This document shows, in pieces, positions 17,475 through 26,459 of a stretch of DNA of 64,000 nucleotides; within the stretch, counting starts at the first letter, position 1; every line of letters begins with the position of its first letter. Both the position numbers and the translations under genes were made by a program. Where the stretch lies: the NCBI GenBank assembly GCA_030849945.1, contig JAVDKK010000001.1, positions 1,674,001 to 1,738,000 of the forward strand, written 5' to 3'. The notes below the pieces were generated by a model. The model did not search any database, was not told the origin of the DNA, and saw only the letters and a program-made list of their open reading frames with translations. This stretch comes from Schauerella fraxinea. GTDB taxonomy: Bacteria; Pseudomonadota; Gammaproteobacteria; Burkholderiales; Burkholderiaceae_B.

Positions 17475-18464
17475 TTATTGCGCGCCGAGCGCCAGTGCGG
17501 CCTGGTTTTGTTCGGCTTGCGTGGGCGGGCCGGATCCGTCGATAGGGGGCGCGGTGCCCTCACGGGTGGCAGAAAACGGCGTTTGGCCTGAAGCATCGGT
17601 AATTGTGCCGCGCAGACGATCGCCGTCGATAATGCCTTCGAACTTCCGCGGCTTGCCGTCTTCGTCAACGAGTGAAAATGCAATCGCCTGGCCCGTTACG
17701 CGGGCTTGCTCGACGGGCTGGCTGCGCTGATCGATCGTCGCCGTGCCCGTGAGCAGTTGAAACGACTGCTGCAGCGACAGCACAGTAGGCTTCGCCTGCG
17801 TTGGGGATGTCGATGCCGATGTGGAAGCCGACGTGGATGTCGATGTCGATTTCTCGTCGATCCGCCACGTGCCGCCCGCATTGGCGGGAACGATCCACAG
17901 AAAGCCGGGGCGGCCTTGCAGTTCGGCTTCCTGATCCGGCGACCATCGGCCCATATCGAAATAGTGCGAGACGATACGTGTACCGGGCGCCATCGCCATC
18001 AGTTGGGGCCGCAGCTTGAGATTCAGTTCGGGCAGCAGATACAGGGCCACCACGGTGGCGTCCGAAAAATCGTGCTTGAAGATGTCGCCCTGGATGAAGC
18101 GGGTTTTTTGGCTCACGCCGGCATCGGCCGCAGCCGCTTCGGAGTGCGCGACCATGCGGGGATCGAACTCCACGCCACGCGCGGTGGCGCCAAAATCGCG
18201 CGCGGCCATGATCACGATCTTGCCGTCGCCCGATCCCAGGTCGACGAGTTTGTCGTTGGGGCCGAGTTTGGCCATCGTCAAGAGGCGCGTCGCCAGCACA
18301 TCCGGGGTCGGCAACCACATCACGTCCTTGCCTTTTTGGCCCAATGCCGGCTCGAACGCCGCCGGTGCGGCAGCAGGCGCCGTGTCCGACGCCGCAAAAG
18401 CGGTGGCGCCAAGGGCCAATGACAAGGTGGTAAGGGCGCAGATTCGCGCGAATGCACTCGGCAT
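17475..18464 (-). CDS. Exported class I SAM-methyltransferase-like protein
   Basis: This 329-residue protein starts at ATG 18464 behind GGAGAC and has a convincing signal peptide (MPSAFARICALTTLSLALG, cut near TAFAA). A Rossmann methyltransferase core follows, with motif I LVDLGSGDGKIVIMAAR (near residue 88) and an acidic residue after GVEFDP. A Ser-Thr linker, STSTSTSASTSASTS, separates it from a C-terminal beta-rich segment with FEGIIDGDRLRGTITDASG. A SAM-dependent enzyme outside the cytoplasm is unexpected, because SAM is not known to be available there. Alternatives are a protein retained inside or a non-catalytic fold. Substrate unknown. Confidence 0.8.
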   Translation of the reverse strand: MPSAFARICALTTLSLALGATAFAASDTAPAAAPAAFEPALGQKGKDVMWLPTPDVLATRLLTMAKLGPNDKLVDLGSGDGKIVIMAARDFGATARGVEFDPRMVAHSEAAAADAGVSQKTRFIQGDIFKHDFSDATVVALYLLPELNLKLRPQLMAMAPGTRIVSHYFDMGRWSPDQEAELQGRPGFLWIVPANAGGTWRIDEKSTSTSTSASTSASTSPTQAKPTVLSLQQSFQLLTGTATIDQRSQPVEQARVTGQAIAFSLVDEDGKPRKFEGIIDGDRLRGTITDASGQTPFSATREGTAPPIDGSGPPTQAEQNQAALALGAQ

Positions 18465-18799
18465 AACGGTGTCTCCATGTCTGTTCGATCGCGCCATCCC
18501 GCAACGGCGCACGTTTGACGCAACTTTAACTGAGGGTCGTTGGGTTTCGCAGGCAACCTGAGCGGCACAGGCTAGCGCGTCGCGTCATACCTTGGAAATC
18601 GTCAAAACGCGTGCGATCACGGGGTGATTGAACCGTTCTCGACACGAATATGACGCCACGTAGACGCCATGCCTTTTTCTTTTTTAGTGACGATGACGAT
18701 TTAGGCTCGGTGTATGCTGCATCGCAACAAGGTTTGCATGTTGCAGGCCGGCGAAAAAGGGTGCGGTGATCTGGCCCCCATTCATTAGGGTGAGGTTAC
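18465..18799. other. 335-bp divergent region before the PHB depolymerase-like gene
   Basis: No gene is visible. The stretch holds a pyrimidine run (GCCTTTTTCTTTTTTAG near 18671) and, 75-80 bp before the esterase start, TGCTGCATCGCAACA (18715-18729), an imperfect dyad with one mismatch between the TGCTGC and GCAACA arms. A second TTGCA pair follows at 18734-18745. These resemble the TGC/GCA dyads bound by the polyhydroxyalkanoate regulator PhaR; the link is tentative. Confidence 0.4.
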
Positions 18800-19942
18800 A
18801 TGGTGCGCAAACGGTCGTCGTTGTTGATTCCAACGTTTAAAAAGTGGTCACGGCTGCAGCGCACGCTGCTCGGGTTGGCGCCGCTAACACCGGTTAAGCG
18901 CACTGCAACACGCAAAAAGGCGTCCGGCACGTCGCGTACGTTGTTGGCACCGAAACCCGCGGTGCTGGCGCGCAAACCCGGCGTGGTGCGTCGTCCCTCC
19001 GGACCCAAAACGCTGCGCCCAGCCGCCCTCGGCGCAGGCGATTGCCGGCACCTGACTTTTTTTGCAAAACCCGACGGCGCTGCAGCCATGGTGCGACTGT
19101 CATATGCCCTTTACTGGCCCAAGCACGCCGACCTTGCAGATCTGCCGCTGATGGTGATGTTGCACGGGTGCCAGCAGACCGTGCAGGACTTCGCCGCCGG
19201 GTCGCGGATGAATCGTCTGGCGGATAAAGAAGGCTTTGCGGTGCTGTATCCGCAGCAGTCTCGTACCCGGCAATCGCATCGCTGCTGGCGCTGGTTCCAG
19301 CCAGATGATCGCGGTGGGTGCCTGGAAGCCGATGCTTTGGCGCTCTTGATCGGTGACGTGCTCACGCAGCATCCCATTCTGGATGGGTCGCGCGTCTACG
19401 TGGCGGGGCTGTCGGCAGGTGCTGGCATGGCCGCATTGCTGGCGTTGCGTCACCCCGAAACCATTGCGGCCGTGGCCATGCATTCAGGCCCGGTCGTGGG
19501 CGATGCGCTCGATGTGCGGGCAGGCCTGCGCACCATGAAGCAGGGTGCCGAGGGCGAAGTGGCGGCCTTGGTGGCGCCGTACGCCAAAGCGGAAAACGCG
19601 ATTCGTTTGCCGGCCATGGTGCTCCATGGGCGCGAAGATCCCGTCGTCGCGCCGCGCAATGCCCAACAACTCGTCGAGCAATTTCTGCACGTCAATCAGT
19701 TGACGGGCGCGGCACCCACCAGCGTCAAAAGCCTCGCCGACGGCAAATCGGGCGCATACCGGCGCACCGATTATGTTCGCGGTCGTAAAACGCTGGTGCG
19801 GTGGTGCGAACTCGACCATGTTGGCCACGCGTGGAGCGGCGGCGACGAAGCCTTGAAGTTCAACACCCGCAGCGGCCCCGACGCTTCTGTTTTAATCTGG
19901 CGTTTCGTGTCTGCGCATCGGCGGACACTGGCTCCGGTTTAA
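18800..19942 (+). CDS. PHB depolymerase/LpqC family esterase
   Basis: The 380-residue alpha/beta hydrolase has an oxyanion motif MVMLHGCQQT (near 116), a nucleophile elbow GLSAGAGMA (Ser near 206), an acid in LHGREDPVVAP and a His in DHVGHAWSGG. This order is that of the PHB depolymerase/feruloyl esterase-like group. The first 80 residues are very basic, with many Lys and Arg and no clear signal peptide, so it may be an intracellular depolymerase that contacts polyhydroxybutyrate granules, or be exported by an unusual route. The start is ATG 18800 after a GGGTGAGG site. A PhaR-like dyad lies upstream. Confidence 0.87.
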   Translation: MVRKRSSLLIPTFKKWSRLQRTLLGLAPLTPVKRTATRKKASGTSRTLLAPKPAVLARKPGVVRRPSGPKTLRPAALGAGDCRHLTFFAKPDGAAAMVRLSYALYWPKHADLADLPLMVMLHGCQQTVQDFAAGSRMNRLADKEGFAVLYPQQSRTRQSHRCWRWFQPDDRGGCLEADALALLIGDVLTQHPILDGSRVYVAGLSAGAGMAALLALRHPETIAAVAMHSGPVVGDALDVRAGLRTMKQGAEGEVAALVAPYAKAENAIRLPAMVLHGREDPVVAPRNAQQLVEQFLHVNQLTGAAPTSVKSLADGKSGAYRRTDYVRGRKTLVRWCELDHVGHAWSGGDEALKFNTRSGPDASVLIWRFVSAHRRTLAPV

Positions 19943-19995
19943 CCGGGGAAGTTTGGTCTGGCGCCGATGAGCGCCGGCGTATCGAGGACATCATC

Positions 19996-20199
19996 ATGGC
20001 AAAGAAAAAAGAAGAGTTGGATCCGGAAACGTTGGAACTCATCCAGTGGTGTACGGAAGTCGAAGGTTTTCTCGTGGCTGCCGGTGCGACGCTGGAACAG
20101 GCGCAGGAACATATCGACGAGCAGGCCGAATGGTTTACCGATCAGTTTTATGAAGGCTTGACGCCGGAAGAGGCCGCGCGCGCGGCATTGAACGATTGA
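19996..20199 (+). CDS. Small acidic protein of unknown function
   Basis: The 67-residue protein starts with KKKEELDPETLELIQW and continues with acidic helices (ATLEQAQEHIDEQAEWFTDQ, then EGLTPEEAARAALND). A GAGG site lies about 8 bases before ATG 19996. It is 53 bp downstream of the esterase gene on the same strand and may be co-transcribed. No catalytic motif is visible. Similar short helical proteins are annotated as hypothetical in Burkholderiales; I cannot assign a role. Confidence 0.7.
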   Translation: MAKKKEELDPETLELIQWCTEVEGFLVAAGATLEQAQEHIDEQAEWFTDQFYEGLTPEEAARAALND

Positions 20200-20310
20200 C
20201 GCGTCGATCGGCATGCCTGCCTACGGTGCGGTCGTAGAAGCCGCAGCCGTGGTCTTGCACGCTTCATTGCCGCTTCAATTTGTTCGATAGCGGCCCTGCG
20301 CCCTTGAATA

Positions 20311-21216
20311 TCAGCGCAGACGTTCGGTCTGTGGAAAACGCAATGCGTTGATCACCAGGGTGAGCACGGGCGAAACTTGGCGTCGGCTGGTGTAGTAGAG
20401 GTGATAGCCGGGAAACAGCGGCCACCAATCTTCCAGCATTGGAACGAGAAGTCCCTTTTCGACGTGGGGGGTGAACAGGTCCACTGGTGCGTAAGTGATC
20501 CCCATTCCATCCACAGCGGCTTGCAGCATAAGGAGCGCATTGTTGAAGGTCGCCTGGCCCTGCACGCGAACGGTAATGGGTTGCCCTTCCTTCTCAAATT
20601 CCCAGGCATAAATGCCGCCATACGTCGGCAACCGCAGGTTGATGCAGCTGTGGTCCGTCAGATCGCGCGGCGTTTGCACAAGCGGCTTGCCCTCCAGGTA
20701 CGCGGGCGAGGCAGCAATGCCCATCCGCATATCCGCTGCAATGCGCACGGCAATCATGTCCTTATCGACCGTGTCTCCAAGACGCACACCGGCGTCATAG
20801 CCTTGCGCGGCGATATCGGTTAATCCGTAGTCCATGTCGAACTCGATTCGTACATCGGGATATTCGCGCAACACAGGCAACAGACGTGGCCAAAGAATGC
20901 TCTGGATGCAATGGTCGTTCGCGGTGATGCGTACCGTGCCTGCTGGCTTTTCTCGCAAACCATTCAATTCGTCCAGGCCAAGCTGAATTTCGCCGATCCT
21001 CGGTGCAACGATGCCGAGCAAATGAGCACCCGCTTCAGTGGTCGACACGCTTCGCGTCGTACGCGTCAGCAATTGAATGCCAAGCCGCTCCTCCAGCCCC
21101 CGCATGCTGTGACTCAGTGCAGACCTCGAAACCCCTAGCTGGGCCGCGGCGCGCGTAAAACTACGCGCTTGGGCAACCGCAACAAAGGCTGCCAGGTCAT
21201 TCAGGTTTTCTTTCAT
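20311..21216 (-). CDS. LysR family transcriptional regulator
   Basis: The 301-residue regulator has the N-terminal helix-turn-helix SFTRAAAQLGVSRSALSHSMRGLEERLG (residues about 19-46, quoted region) and a periplasmic-binding-protein-like effector domain. The sequence style (RTTRSVSTTEAGAHLL) matches LysR members next to oxidoreductases and cupins. It is divergent from the cupin/decarboxylase operon that begins 120 bp away, which is its likely target. Effector unknown. Confidence 0.93.
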   Translation of the reverse strand: MKENLNDLAAFVAVAQARSFTRAAAQLGVSRSALSHSMRGLEERLGIQLLTRTTRSVSTTEAGAHLLGIVAPRIGEIQLGLDELNGLREKPAGTVRITANDHCIQSILWPRLLPVLREYPDVRIEFDMDYGLTDIAAQGYDAGVRLGDTVDKDMIAVRIAADMRMGIAASPAYLEGKPLVQTPRDLTDHSCINLRLPTYGGIYAWEFEKEGQPITVRVQGQATFNNALLMLQAAVDGMGITYAPVDLFTPHVEKGLLVPMLEDWWPLFPGYHLYYTSRRQVSPVLTLVINALRFPQTERLR

Positions 21217-21336
21217 GATTGTTGAGTATTCCTCACCATTACATGCAGATTTTACTATCTAGACCGCTAGTAGGACGGTGGATAGAGTAGGTGCTGCGCA
21301 TCACGATGCGATGAACTGACTCACAACAGGAAACGC

Positions 21337-21837
21337 ATGAAGCCCTTTCACAACCTGCATGTCGCAGTACTCATCATGGCTGGTCCGCTATTGGCGTCGA
21401 CATCAGTGATAGCCGCTCAAGAAGCGTCCGCCCATCAGGAGATCGTGCGATCCGGCAGTCAGCCGTCGATTGCCGTGCCGGCTGAAAACTTCACGGGACG
21501 GGTCCGCGTGGATATGGTGTGGCCAGCCCAGGATGGCGTTAACGCGTCAGGGGCATTGGTCACCTTTGAGCCCGGCGCTCGATCGGCATGGCACACGCAT
21601 CCATTTGGTCAACAACTGGTCGTCGTCTCGGGCCTGGGTCTCGTTCAAGAGGAAGGCCAGCCTATCCAGCGCATTCACCCGGGCGATGTGGTGTGGTGCC
21701 CCCCGGGGATCAAGCATTGGCACGGCGCAGCGGAGAAGACGGCGATGACGCACTTGGCCGTCACGGGAACGGGAACGGACGGCAAGAATGTTGAGTGGAT
21801 GGAGAAGGTCAGTGATGAACAATACCGCGCACATTAA
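21337..21837 (+). CDS. Exported cupin-domain protein
   Basis: The 166-residue protein has a signal peptide (cut near TSVIAAQ) and one cupin barrel with metal ligands in the first motif, SAWHTHPFGQQLVVVSG (two His and a Gln), and the second motif, HPGDVVWCPPGIKHWHG. It resembles the QdoI-like or manganese-dependent hydroxynitrile lyase cupins often paired with carboxymuconolactone decarboxylase proteins. Its last 23 bases overlap the next gene, so they are coupled. The reaction is unknown; isomerase, dioxygenase or lyase are all possible. Confidence 0.87.
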   Translation: MKPFHNLHVAVLIMAGPLLASTSVIAAQEASAHQEIVRSGSQPSIAVPAENFTGRVRVDMVWPAQDGVNASGALVTFEPGARSAWHTHPFGQQLVVVSGLGLVQEEGQPIQRIHPGDVVWCPPGIKHWHGAAEKTAMTHLAVTGTGTDGKNVEWMEKVSDEQYRAH

Positions 21838-22585
21838 GACGTCGTCGCGTCGCCTGCTGGCGGTTGCATTAACCGCAACAATAAGTTTGGCAGCGGCGTG
21901 GTCTCACGCTGCACCGATAGCAAAGGAGCAGCGCATGTCCGAATCGCAAAATGCGAATGAAACCCTCAGCGAACTGCAGCAATCGATCGTACCGATCGCC
22001 GCATTTGCGGCGGCAGGCGACATCGCCAAGCTTAATTTGTCGATTGAGCATGGCCTTGATGCCGGATTGACGATCAGTGAAGTCAAAGAAGTGCTGGTTC
22101 AGGTTTACGCGTACGCTGGATTTCCGCGCAGCCTGAATGCGCTCAGCGAAATGATGAAGGTGCTGGAGGCACGCAAAAAGCGTGGCATCGAAGATGCCCC
22201 TGGAACGTCGCCGTCGAAAGCCATTCCCAAAGGAGACGACCTCTTGAAGGCGGGCACGGCCAATCAAACCAAACTGGTTGGAGCGCCAGTAAAAGGGGCA
22301 CTCTTTGACTTTGCGCCGGCGATCGATGAATACCTCAAGACCCATCTCTTCGGCGATATCTTCGAACGGGATAACCTCGATTGGAAAGCGCGCGAGGTGG
22401 CTACGGTCAGCATGCTGTCGGTGCTGCCGGGTGCTGAGGCCCAGGTGCAATCGCATATGCAGATCAGCAAGAACGTCGGGCTCACGACCAGTCAGCTTGG
22501 TCAACTCGCCCAAATCTTGAGAGATCAGGTGAATGCCGACGCGGGTGAGCGTGCGCAAAACGCGCTCGATCGACTTCAGAAATAA
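21815..22585 (+). CDS. Exported carboxymuconolactone decarboxylase family protein (two CMD domains)
   Basis: The 256-residue protein starts at ATG 21815 behind GGAGAAGG and has a signal peptide (cut near WSHAAP). Two CMD repeats follow: residues about 55-115 (GLTISEVKEVLVQVYAYAGFP) and about 165-250 (REVATVSMLSVLPGAEAQVQSHMQ). Neither has the CxxC pair of AhpD peroxidases, so thiol peroxidase activity is unlikely. The gene overlaps the exported cupin gene and precedes an exported carboxylesterase, a run of three secreted or periplasmic enzymes under the divergent LysR. Confidence 0.88.
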   Translation: MNNTAHIKTSSRRLLAVALTATISLAAAWSHAAPIAKEQRMSESQNANETLSELQQSIVPIAAFAAAGDIAKLNLSIEHGLDAGLTISEVKEVLVQVYAYAGFPRSLNALSEMMKVLEARKKRGIEDAPGTSPSKAIPKGDDLLKAGTANQTKLVGAPVKGALFDFAPAIDEYLKTHLFGDIFERDNLDWKAREVATVSMLSVLPGAEAQVQSHMQISKNVGLTTSQLGQLAQILRDQVNADAGERAQNALDRLQK

Positions 22586-22702
22586 TCGTGTGCGCTGCTT
22601 GGATGACGCGATCCGCGCTGTCTGATCGACCGGGTATGTGTGCCATTCGACCAAGCCAGCTGGCCGCCGCCTGCGATACATTGCCACGCCGATATAAATG
22701 AA

Positions 22703-24286
22703 ATGACCATCCCGAATCACTTGATGCTTGCTGCACTCTTAATGGCATCTTCGGTTGTCTTCGGTGCCACCGCGGCCAAAGCCGATGTCGTCGTAAAGAC
22801 GGCGTCGGGGGACGTCATCGGCACCACAGTTCATGGCATGGAGGCTTGGTTAGGTGTCCGATATGCAGCACCCCCTGTGGGACCGCTGCGATGGCAGCCG
22901 CCACGACCGCCACAGCCGTGGACGACGCCGATGAAGGCAAACGCCTTTGCGAGCAGTTGCGCCCAAAACGCGGATCTCGGCGATTTCGCAAGGGCCGGTG
23001 GCAGTGAGGATTGCTTATTTCTCAATGTGTATCGCAGCGCCGCACATGATGGCCAAAGGGAAAAGCTCCCGGTGTTCGTGTGGATTCACGGCGGCGCATT
23101 ACAGGTGGGTCAAGGCGGTGATTACGATCCCAGCAAGCTTGTAAATGAGGGCAAGTCGCTCGTCGTAAGCGTCAACTATCGTTTGGGTGTATTCGGCTTT
23201 CTTGCGCACCCTGATCTCGATACTGAAGGACACGCCTTTGCCAACTATGGCCTGCTTGACCAGCAGGCAGCACTTCGATGGGTAAAGCAGAATATTTCAG
23301 CGTTTGGTGGCGACCCTGATAACGTCACCATCGCTGGTGAATCGTCCGGCGGCAACAGTGTGATGGCTCATATCGCTGCGCCAAAATCCGCTGGGCTATT
23401 TCAACACGCCATCGCCATGAGCGGCGCCGGTGTAATGACGCGGCACCCTGCATTCGGTGCGCCGCGCCCGCTCGATGTGGCACGCAAAGCCGGCACCGAT
23501 TTTTCGACAGCGGTGGGCTGTGAGAACAGCATCGCGCGCTGTTTGCGCGCGTTGTCTACGAAAGAGATTCTCGATGCACAGGCGCCGTATACATTGAACG
23601 AATTCGTTGTGGACGGCGAAGTGCTTCCCCGCCACCCGGCGGATGCCTATCGCACGGGGGAGATCAATCGGGTGCCCCTGATCAGCGGAAGCACACGAGA
23701 CGAAGGGCGATTTTTTGTGGCGCTACCAGAAATCCTCACCGGCAAAACATTGAGCGACGCAGATTATCCCGTCTGGATCGAACGGCAATATGGCAGCGCG
23801 CTTGCGCCAAGGGTATTGCAAAGGTATCCGCTCGAAGATTTCGATAGCCCGAGCGAGGCGTTCGCGGCGGCGGCTACCGACAGCATGTTTGCGTGCACCG
23901 GACAAGCAATGAATCGTCTTCTGGCTGACAAGATGCCCATATACGCGTACGAGTTCAGCGATCGGACGGCGCCGTCATACATTGGACCAACGACGTTTCC
24001 GCTTCTCGCTGCACACACCTATGAGCTCGCTTATGTTTTTCCGGGATTTCGCGGCGGTGGCAATGTGCAAGTCGCGCTGAACCCTGCACAGGAAATGCTT
24101 TCCGATGAAATGGTGGCGTACTTTTCAGACGTGAAATCGCTTGCATCCCGTAAGCCTTCCTGGAGCCGCTTCAATGCGGCCCAGGATAATTACATGACGT
24201 TCGCATTGCCGCGTTCACGAATGGTGTCGGGTCGCTTCAGCGCAACGCATCGCTGCGACTTCTGGGATAACACTGGCGTGTATTGA
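22703..24286 (+). CDS. Exported type B carboxylesterase
   Basis: The 527-residue alpha/beta hydrolase has a signal peptide (MTIPNHLMLAALLMASS, cut near AAKAD), the type B oxyanion block VFVWIHGGALQVG, nucleophile motif GESSGGNSV (Ser near 215), an acid in STRDEGRFF and catalytic His in LAAHTYELAYVFP. Cys pairs at SCAQN/EDCLF and GCENSIARC fit conserved disulfides of secreted esterases. The start is ATG 22703, chosen for the signal peptide; an upstream in-frame start lacks a ribosome-binding site. It follows the CMD gene by 117 bp. Ester substrate unknown. Confidence 0.92.
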   Translation: MTIPNHLMLAALLMASSVVFGATAAKADVVVKTASGDVIGTTVHGMEAWLGVRYAAPPVGPLRWQPPRPPQPWTTPMKANAFASSCAQNADLGDFARAGGSEDCLFLNVYRSAAHDGQREKLPVFVWIHGGALQVGQGGDYDPSKLVNEGKSLVVSVNYRLGVFGFLAHPDLDTEGHAFANYGLLDQQAALRWVKQNISAFGGDPDNVTIAGESSGGNSVMAHIAAPKSAGLFQHAIAMSGAGVMTRHPAFGAPRPLDVARKAGTDFSTAVGCENSIARCLRALSTKEILDAQAPYTLNEFVVDGEVLPRHPADAYRTGEINRVPLISGSTRDEGRFFVALPEILTGKTLSDADYPVWIERQYGSALAPRVLQRYPLEDFDSPSEAFAAAATDSMFACTGQAMNRLLADKMPIYAYEFSDRTAPSYIGPTTFPLLAAHTYELAYVFPGFRGGGNVQVALNPAQEMLSDEMVAYFSDVKSLASRKPSWSRFNAAQDNYMTFALPRSRMVSGRFSATHRCDFWDNTGVY

Positions 24287-24425
24287 TGCCTTTTTACACG
24301 CAATTGCTGCCGCTGGCGAAAGGCTGAATCCCGCCCGGTGAAACGATTATGAGCGCCGGTGTCTTTATGATGGAGCGCGAGGCGCAGGCAACCTGCCAAT
24401 AAGCGCCCACGTTCAGGAGACAGCT

Positions 24426-25349
24426 TTGCCGGCATCCGCATCCCCATCATCATCGTTTTCAACCGCAGCGCTTTTCCCGGGTTTCAAACAGAAAACGGTG
24501 GATGTGGACGACGGCGTGCACATCAACTGCATCGTGGGCGGCAACGGACCCCCGTTGCTGTTGCTGCACGGCCATCCGCAAACGCATGCCATTTGGCACC
24601 GCGTTGCCCCCACCTTGGCGCGCACCCATACCGTGGTCGCGGCCGACCTGCGCGGCTATGGCGAATCCTCCAAGCCCGACACCACGCCGGATCATCTGCC
24701 GTATTCCAAACGCGTCATGGCGCGGGATCAGGTGCGATTGATGTCGGCATTGGGTTTTGAACGCTTCGATGTGCTGGCCCACGATCGCGGTGCACGCGTA
24801 GCGCATCGCTTGGCCGCCGACCATCCTGAAGCCGTGCAACGCCTGGCGATGCTCGATATCGCGCCCACGCTGGCGATGTATGCCCAAACCACCGAAGCCT
24901 TCGCGCGCGCGTACTGGCATTGGTTCTTTTTGATCCAGCCTGCACCGCTGCCCGAACGCCTGATCGAAGCCGATCCGCGCGCCTATGCACGCGACGTGAT
25001 GGGCCGCCGCAGCGCCGGTCTTGCACCTTTCGACCCCGTGGCACTGGCGCATTACGAGCATTGCCTGACCTTACCCGGCGCGGCGCGGGGGTTGTGCGAA
25101 GACTATCGCGCGTCGGCGGGTATCGACCTGGAACATGACCGGGCGGATCGAGATGAGGGCAAGATGCTTGAGATGCCGGTGCTGGCGCTGTGGGGAGAAG
25201 CTGGAGTGGTCAACACCTGCTTTAAACCGCTGGAAGAATGGCGTCTGGTCGCCCGCGATGTGCAGGGCGGGGCGCTGTCTTGTGGCCACTACGTAGCGGA
25301 AGAAGCGCCCGAAGCGTTGCTTGAGCGCGTGGTGCCATTCTTCGCCTGA
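24426..25349 (+). CDS. Fluoroacetate/haloacetate dehalogenase-like alpha/beta hydrolase
   Basis: The 307-residue hydrolase has an unusual TTG start supported by AGGAGAC 5 bases upstream. The nucleophile is Asp in AHDRGARVAHRLAADHPEAV, the exact pattern of fluoroacetate dehalogenases (Asp followed by two Arg that hold the carboxylate). The halide-pocket residues His-Trp appear in YWHWFFLIQPAPLPE, a conserved Tyr lies in the cap, and the catalytic His is in CGHYVAEEAPEA. These enzymes release halide from fluoro- or chloroacetate. The gene is alone; the LysR gene downstream is convergent. Whether fluoroacetate is used cannot be told from sequence alone. Confidence 0.85.
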   Translation: MPASASPSSSFSTAALFPGFKQKTVDVDDGVHINCIVGGNGPPLLLLHGHPQTHAIWHRVAPTLARTHTVVAADLRGYGESSKPDTTPDHLPYSKRVMARDQVRLMSALGFERFDVLAHDRGARVAHRLAADHPEAVQRLAMLDIAPTLAMYAQTTEAFARAYWHWFFLIQPAPLPERLIEADPRAYARDVMGRRSAGLAPFDPVALAHYEHCLTLPGAARGLCEDYRASAGIDLEHDRADRDEGKMLEMPVLALWGEAGVVNTCFKPLEEWRLVARDVQGGALSCGHYVAEEAPEALLERVVPFFA

Positions 25350-25397
25350 GCGATGCGAGAGCAGGCGAGTCGTTCATCGCCCACGCGAAGACACCTG

Positions 25398-26315
25398 CTA
25401 TTTCTTGCGCGGATCGCGCTTCGTGGTGCGTCCCGCCGTTTCTCGCATTAATTCGATAAACCGTTTCGCGCCGAGCCCCAGCGGCTGTTCGTTCGACCAC
25501 ACCACGTCCACCCACAGCCGTAGCGCATTGCTGATATTGGCAAACCTGATTTCCTGCAGACTGCCGCTCGCCAGCAGCGGCTCGATAAGGGTGCGCGGCA
25601 GATACGCCCAGCCCAAGCCGGCCTGGACCAAGGTGAGGGTGGCCAAATGACTATCCGTGCGCCAGATCTGGCGGGCGACCAGAAATTTGGGATCGGCCAC
25701 GCCCGCATCGCGACCGGCTACCGCAATCTGGCGGATATTGAGCAGATCGCTGTGATTCAAGCGCCCGCCGCGTTTGGCTAACGACGCGTGGCCCGGCGCG
25801 ATCACCGCCACGAACAGCTCGTCGCTGTACTCGATAAATTCTTCTCGCTCATCCGTGCCCGGGCGCTCGAAGACGAGCGCCAGTTGCGCCTCGCCATCAA
25901 ACAGCCGTTTCAAGGCATCGGCCTGCGGTGCCGAAAACACCTCCACTTCCAACGACGGAAACTCCGCCGCCAGGATCGCCAGCGGCTCGCTCCACGGTGC
26001 CGAGAGCAGCTCCGGCACCACCACGAGCGACAACTTGCGCTCGAGCCCTCTGTGCAGCGATAGCGCATGCGCCTGCAATTGCCGCAACTGGCTGGCCAGC
26101 AAGCGTGCCTGCGGCTCGAGCGCCAGGGCATTCTCGGTAGGCTGCGGTTCTCGTGCAGACCGGTCGAACAACGCCATATCCAGTTCCGCTTCGAGCTGCG
26201 AAATCGTCATGCTCACGGCCGACGGCACGCGGCCCAACGCGCGGGCGGCGGCAGAGAACGAACCGTGGTCGAGCACGGCGAGAAACACGCGGACGTTGTC
26301 GCTGGAGAAAGCCAT
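25398..26315 (-). CDS. LysR family regulator divergent from a PACE efflux gene
   Basis: The 305-residue regulator has the helix-turn-helix in GSFSAAARALGRVPSAVSMTI (near residues 18-38, quoted in part) and a typical effector-binding C-terminal part. It faces the PACE-family efflux gene 144 bp away, the standard arrangement for AceI-type pumps, whose regulators sense diamines such as cadaverine or biocides such as chlorhexidine. The basic tail TTKRDPRKK ends the protein. Confidence 0.92.
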   Translation of the reverse strand: MAFSSDNVRVFLAVLDHGSFSAAARALGRVPSAVSMTISQLEAELDMALFDRSAREPQPTENALALEPQARLLASQLRQLQAHALSLHRGLERKLSLVVVPELLSAPWSEPLAILAAEFPSLEVEVFSAPQADALKRLFDGEAQLALVFERPGTDEREEFIEYSDELFVAVIAPGHASLAKRGGRLNHSDLLNIRQIAVAGRDAGVADPKFLVARQIWRTDSHLATLTLVQAGLGWAYLPRTLIEPLLASGSLQEIRFANISNALRLWVDVVWSNEQPLGLGAKRFIELMRETAGRTTKRDPRKK

Positions 26316-26459
26316 GGCGTCACATTATCAGATCGACTATCAGAAAAACTGAAAGAACCTAACTTTTTTGTTCTGAATCTACGGCATACGATTCAGGCTG
26401 AGTTACGCGGATGAAGCGATTTTGGATCGCGCTCCCGCATTGAGTTTGAGGACATTACC

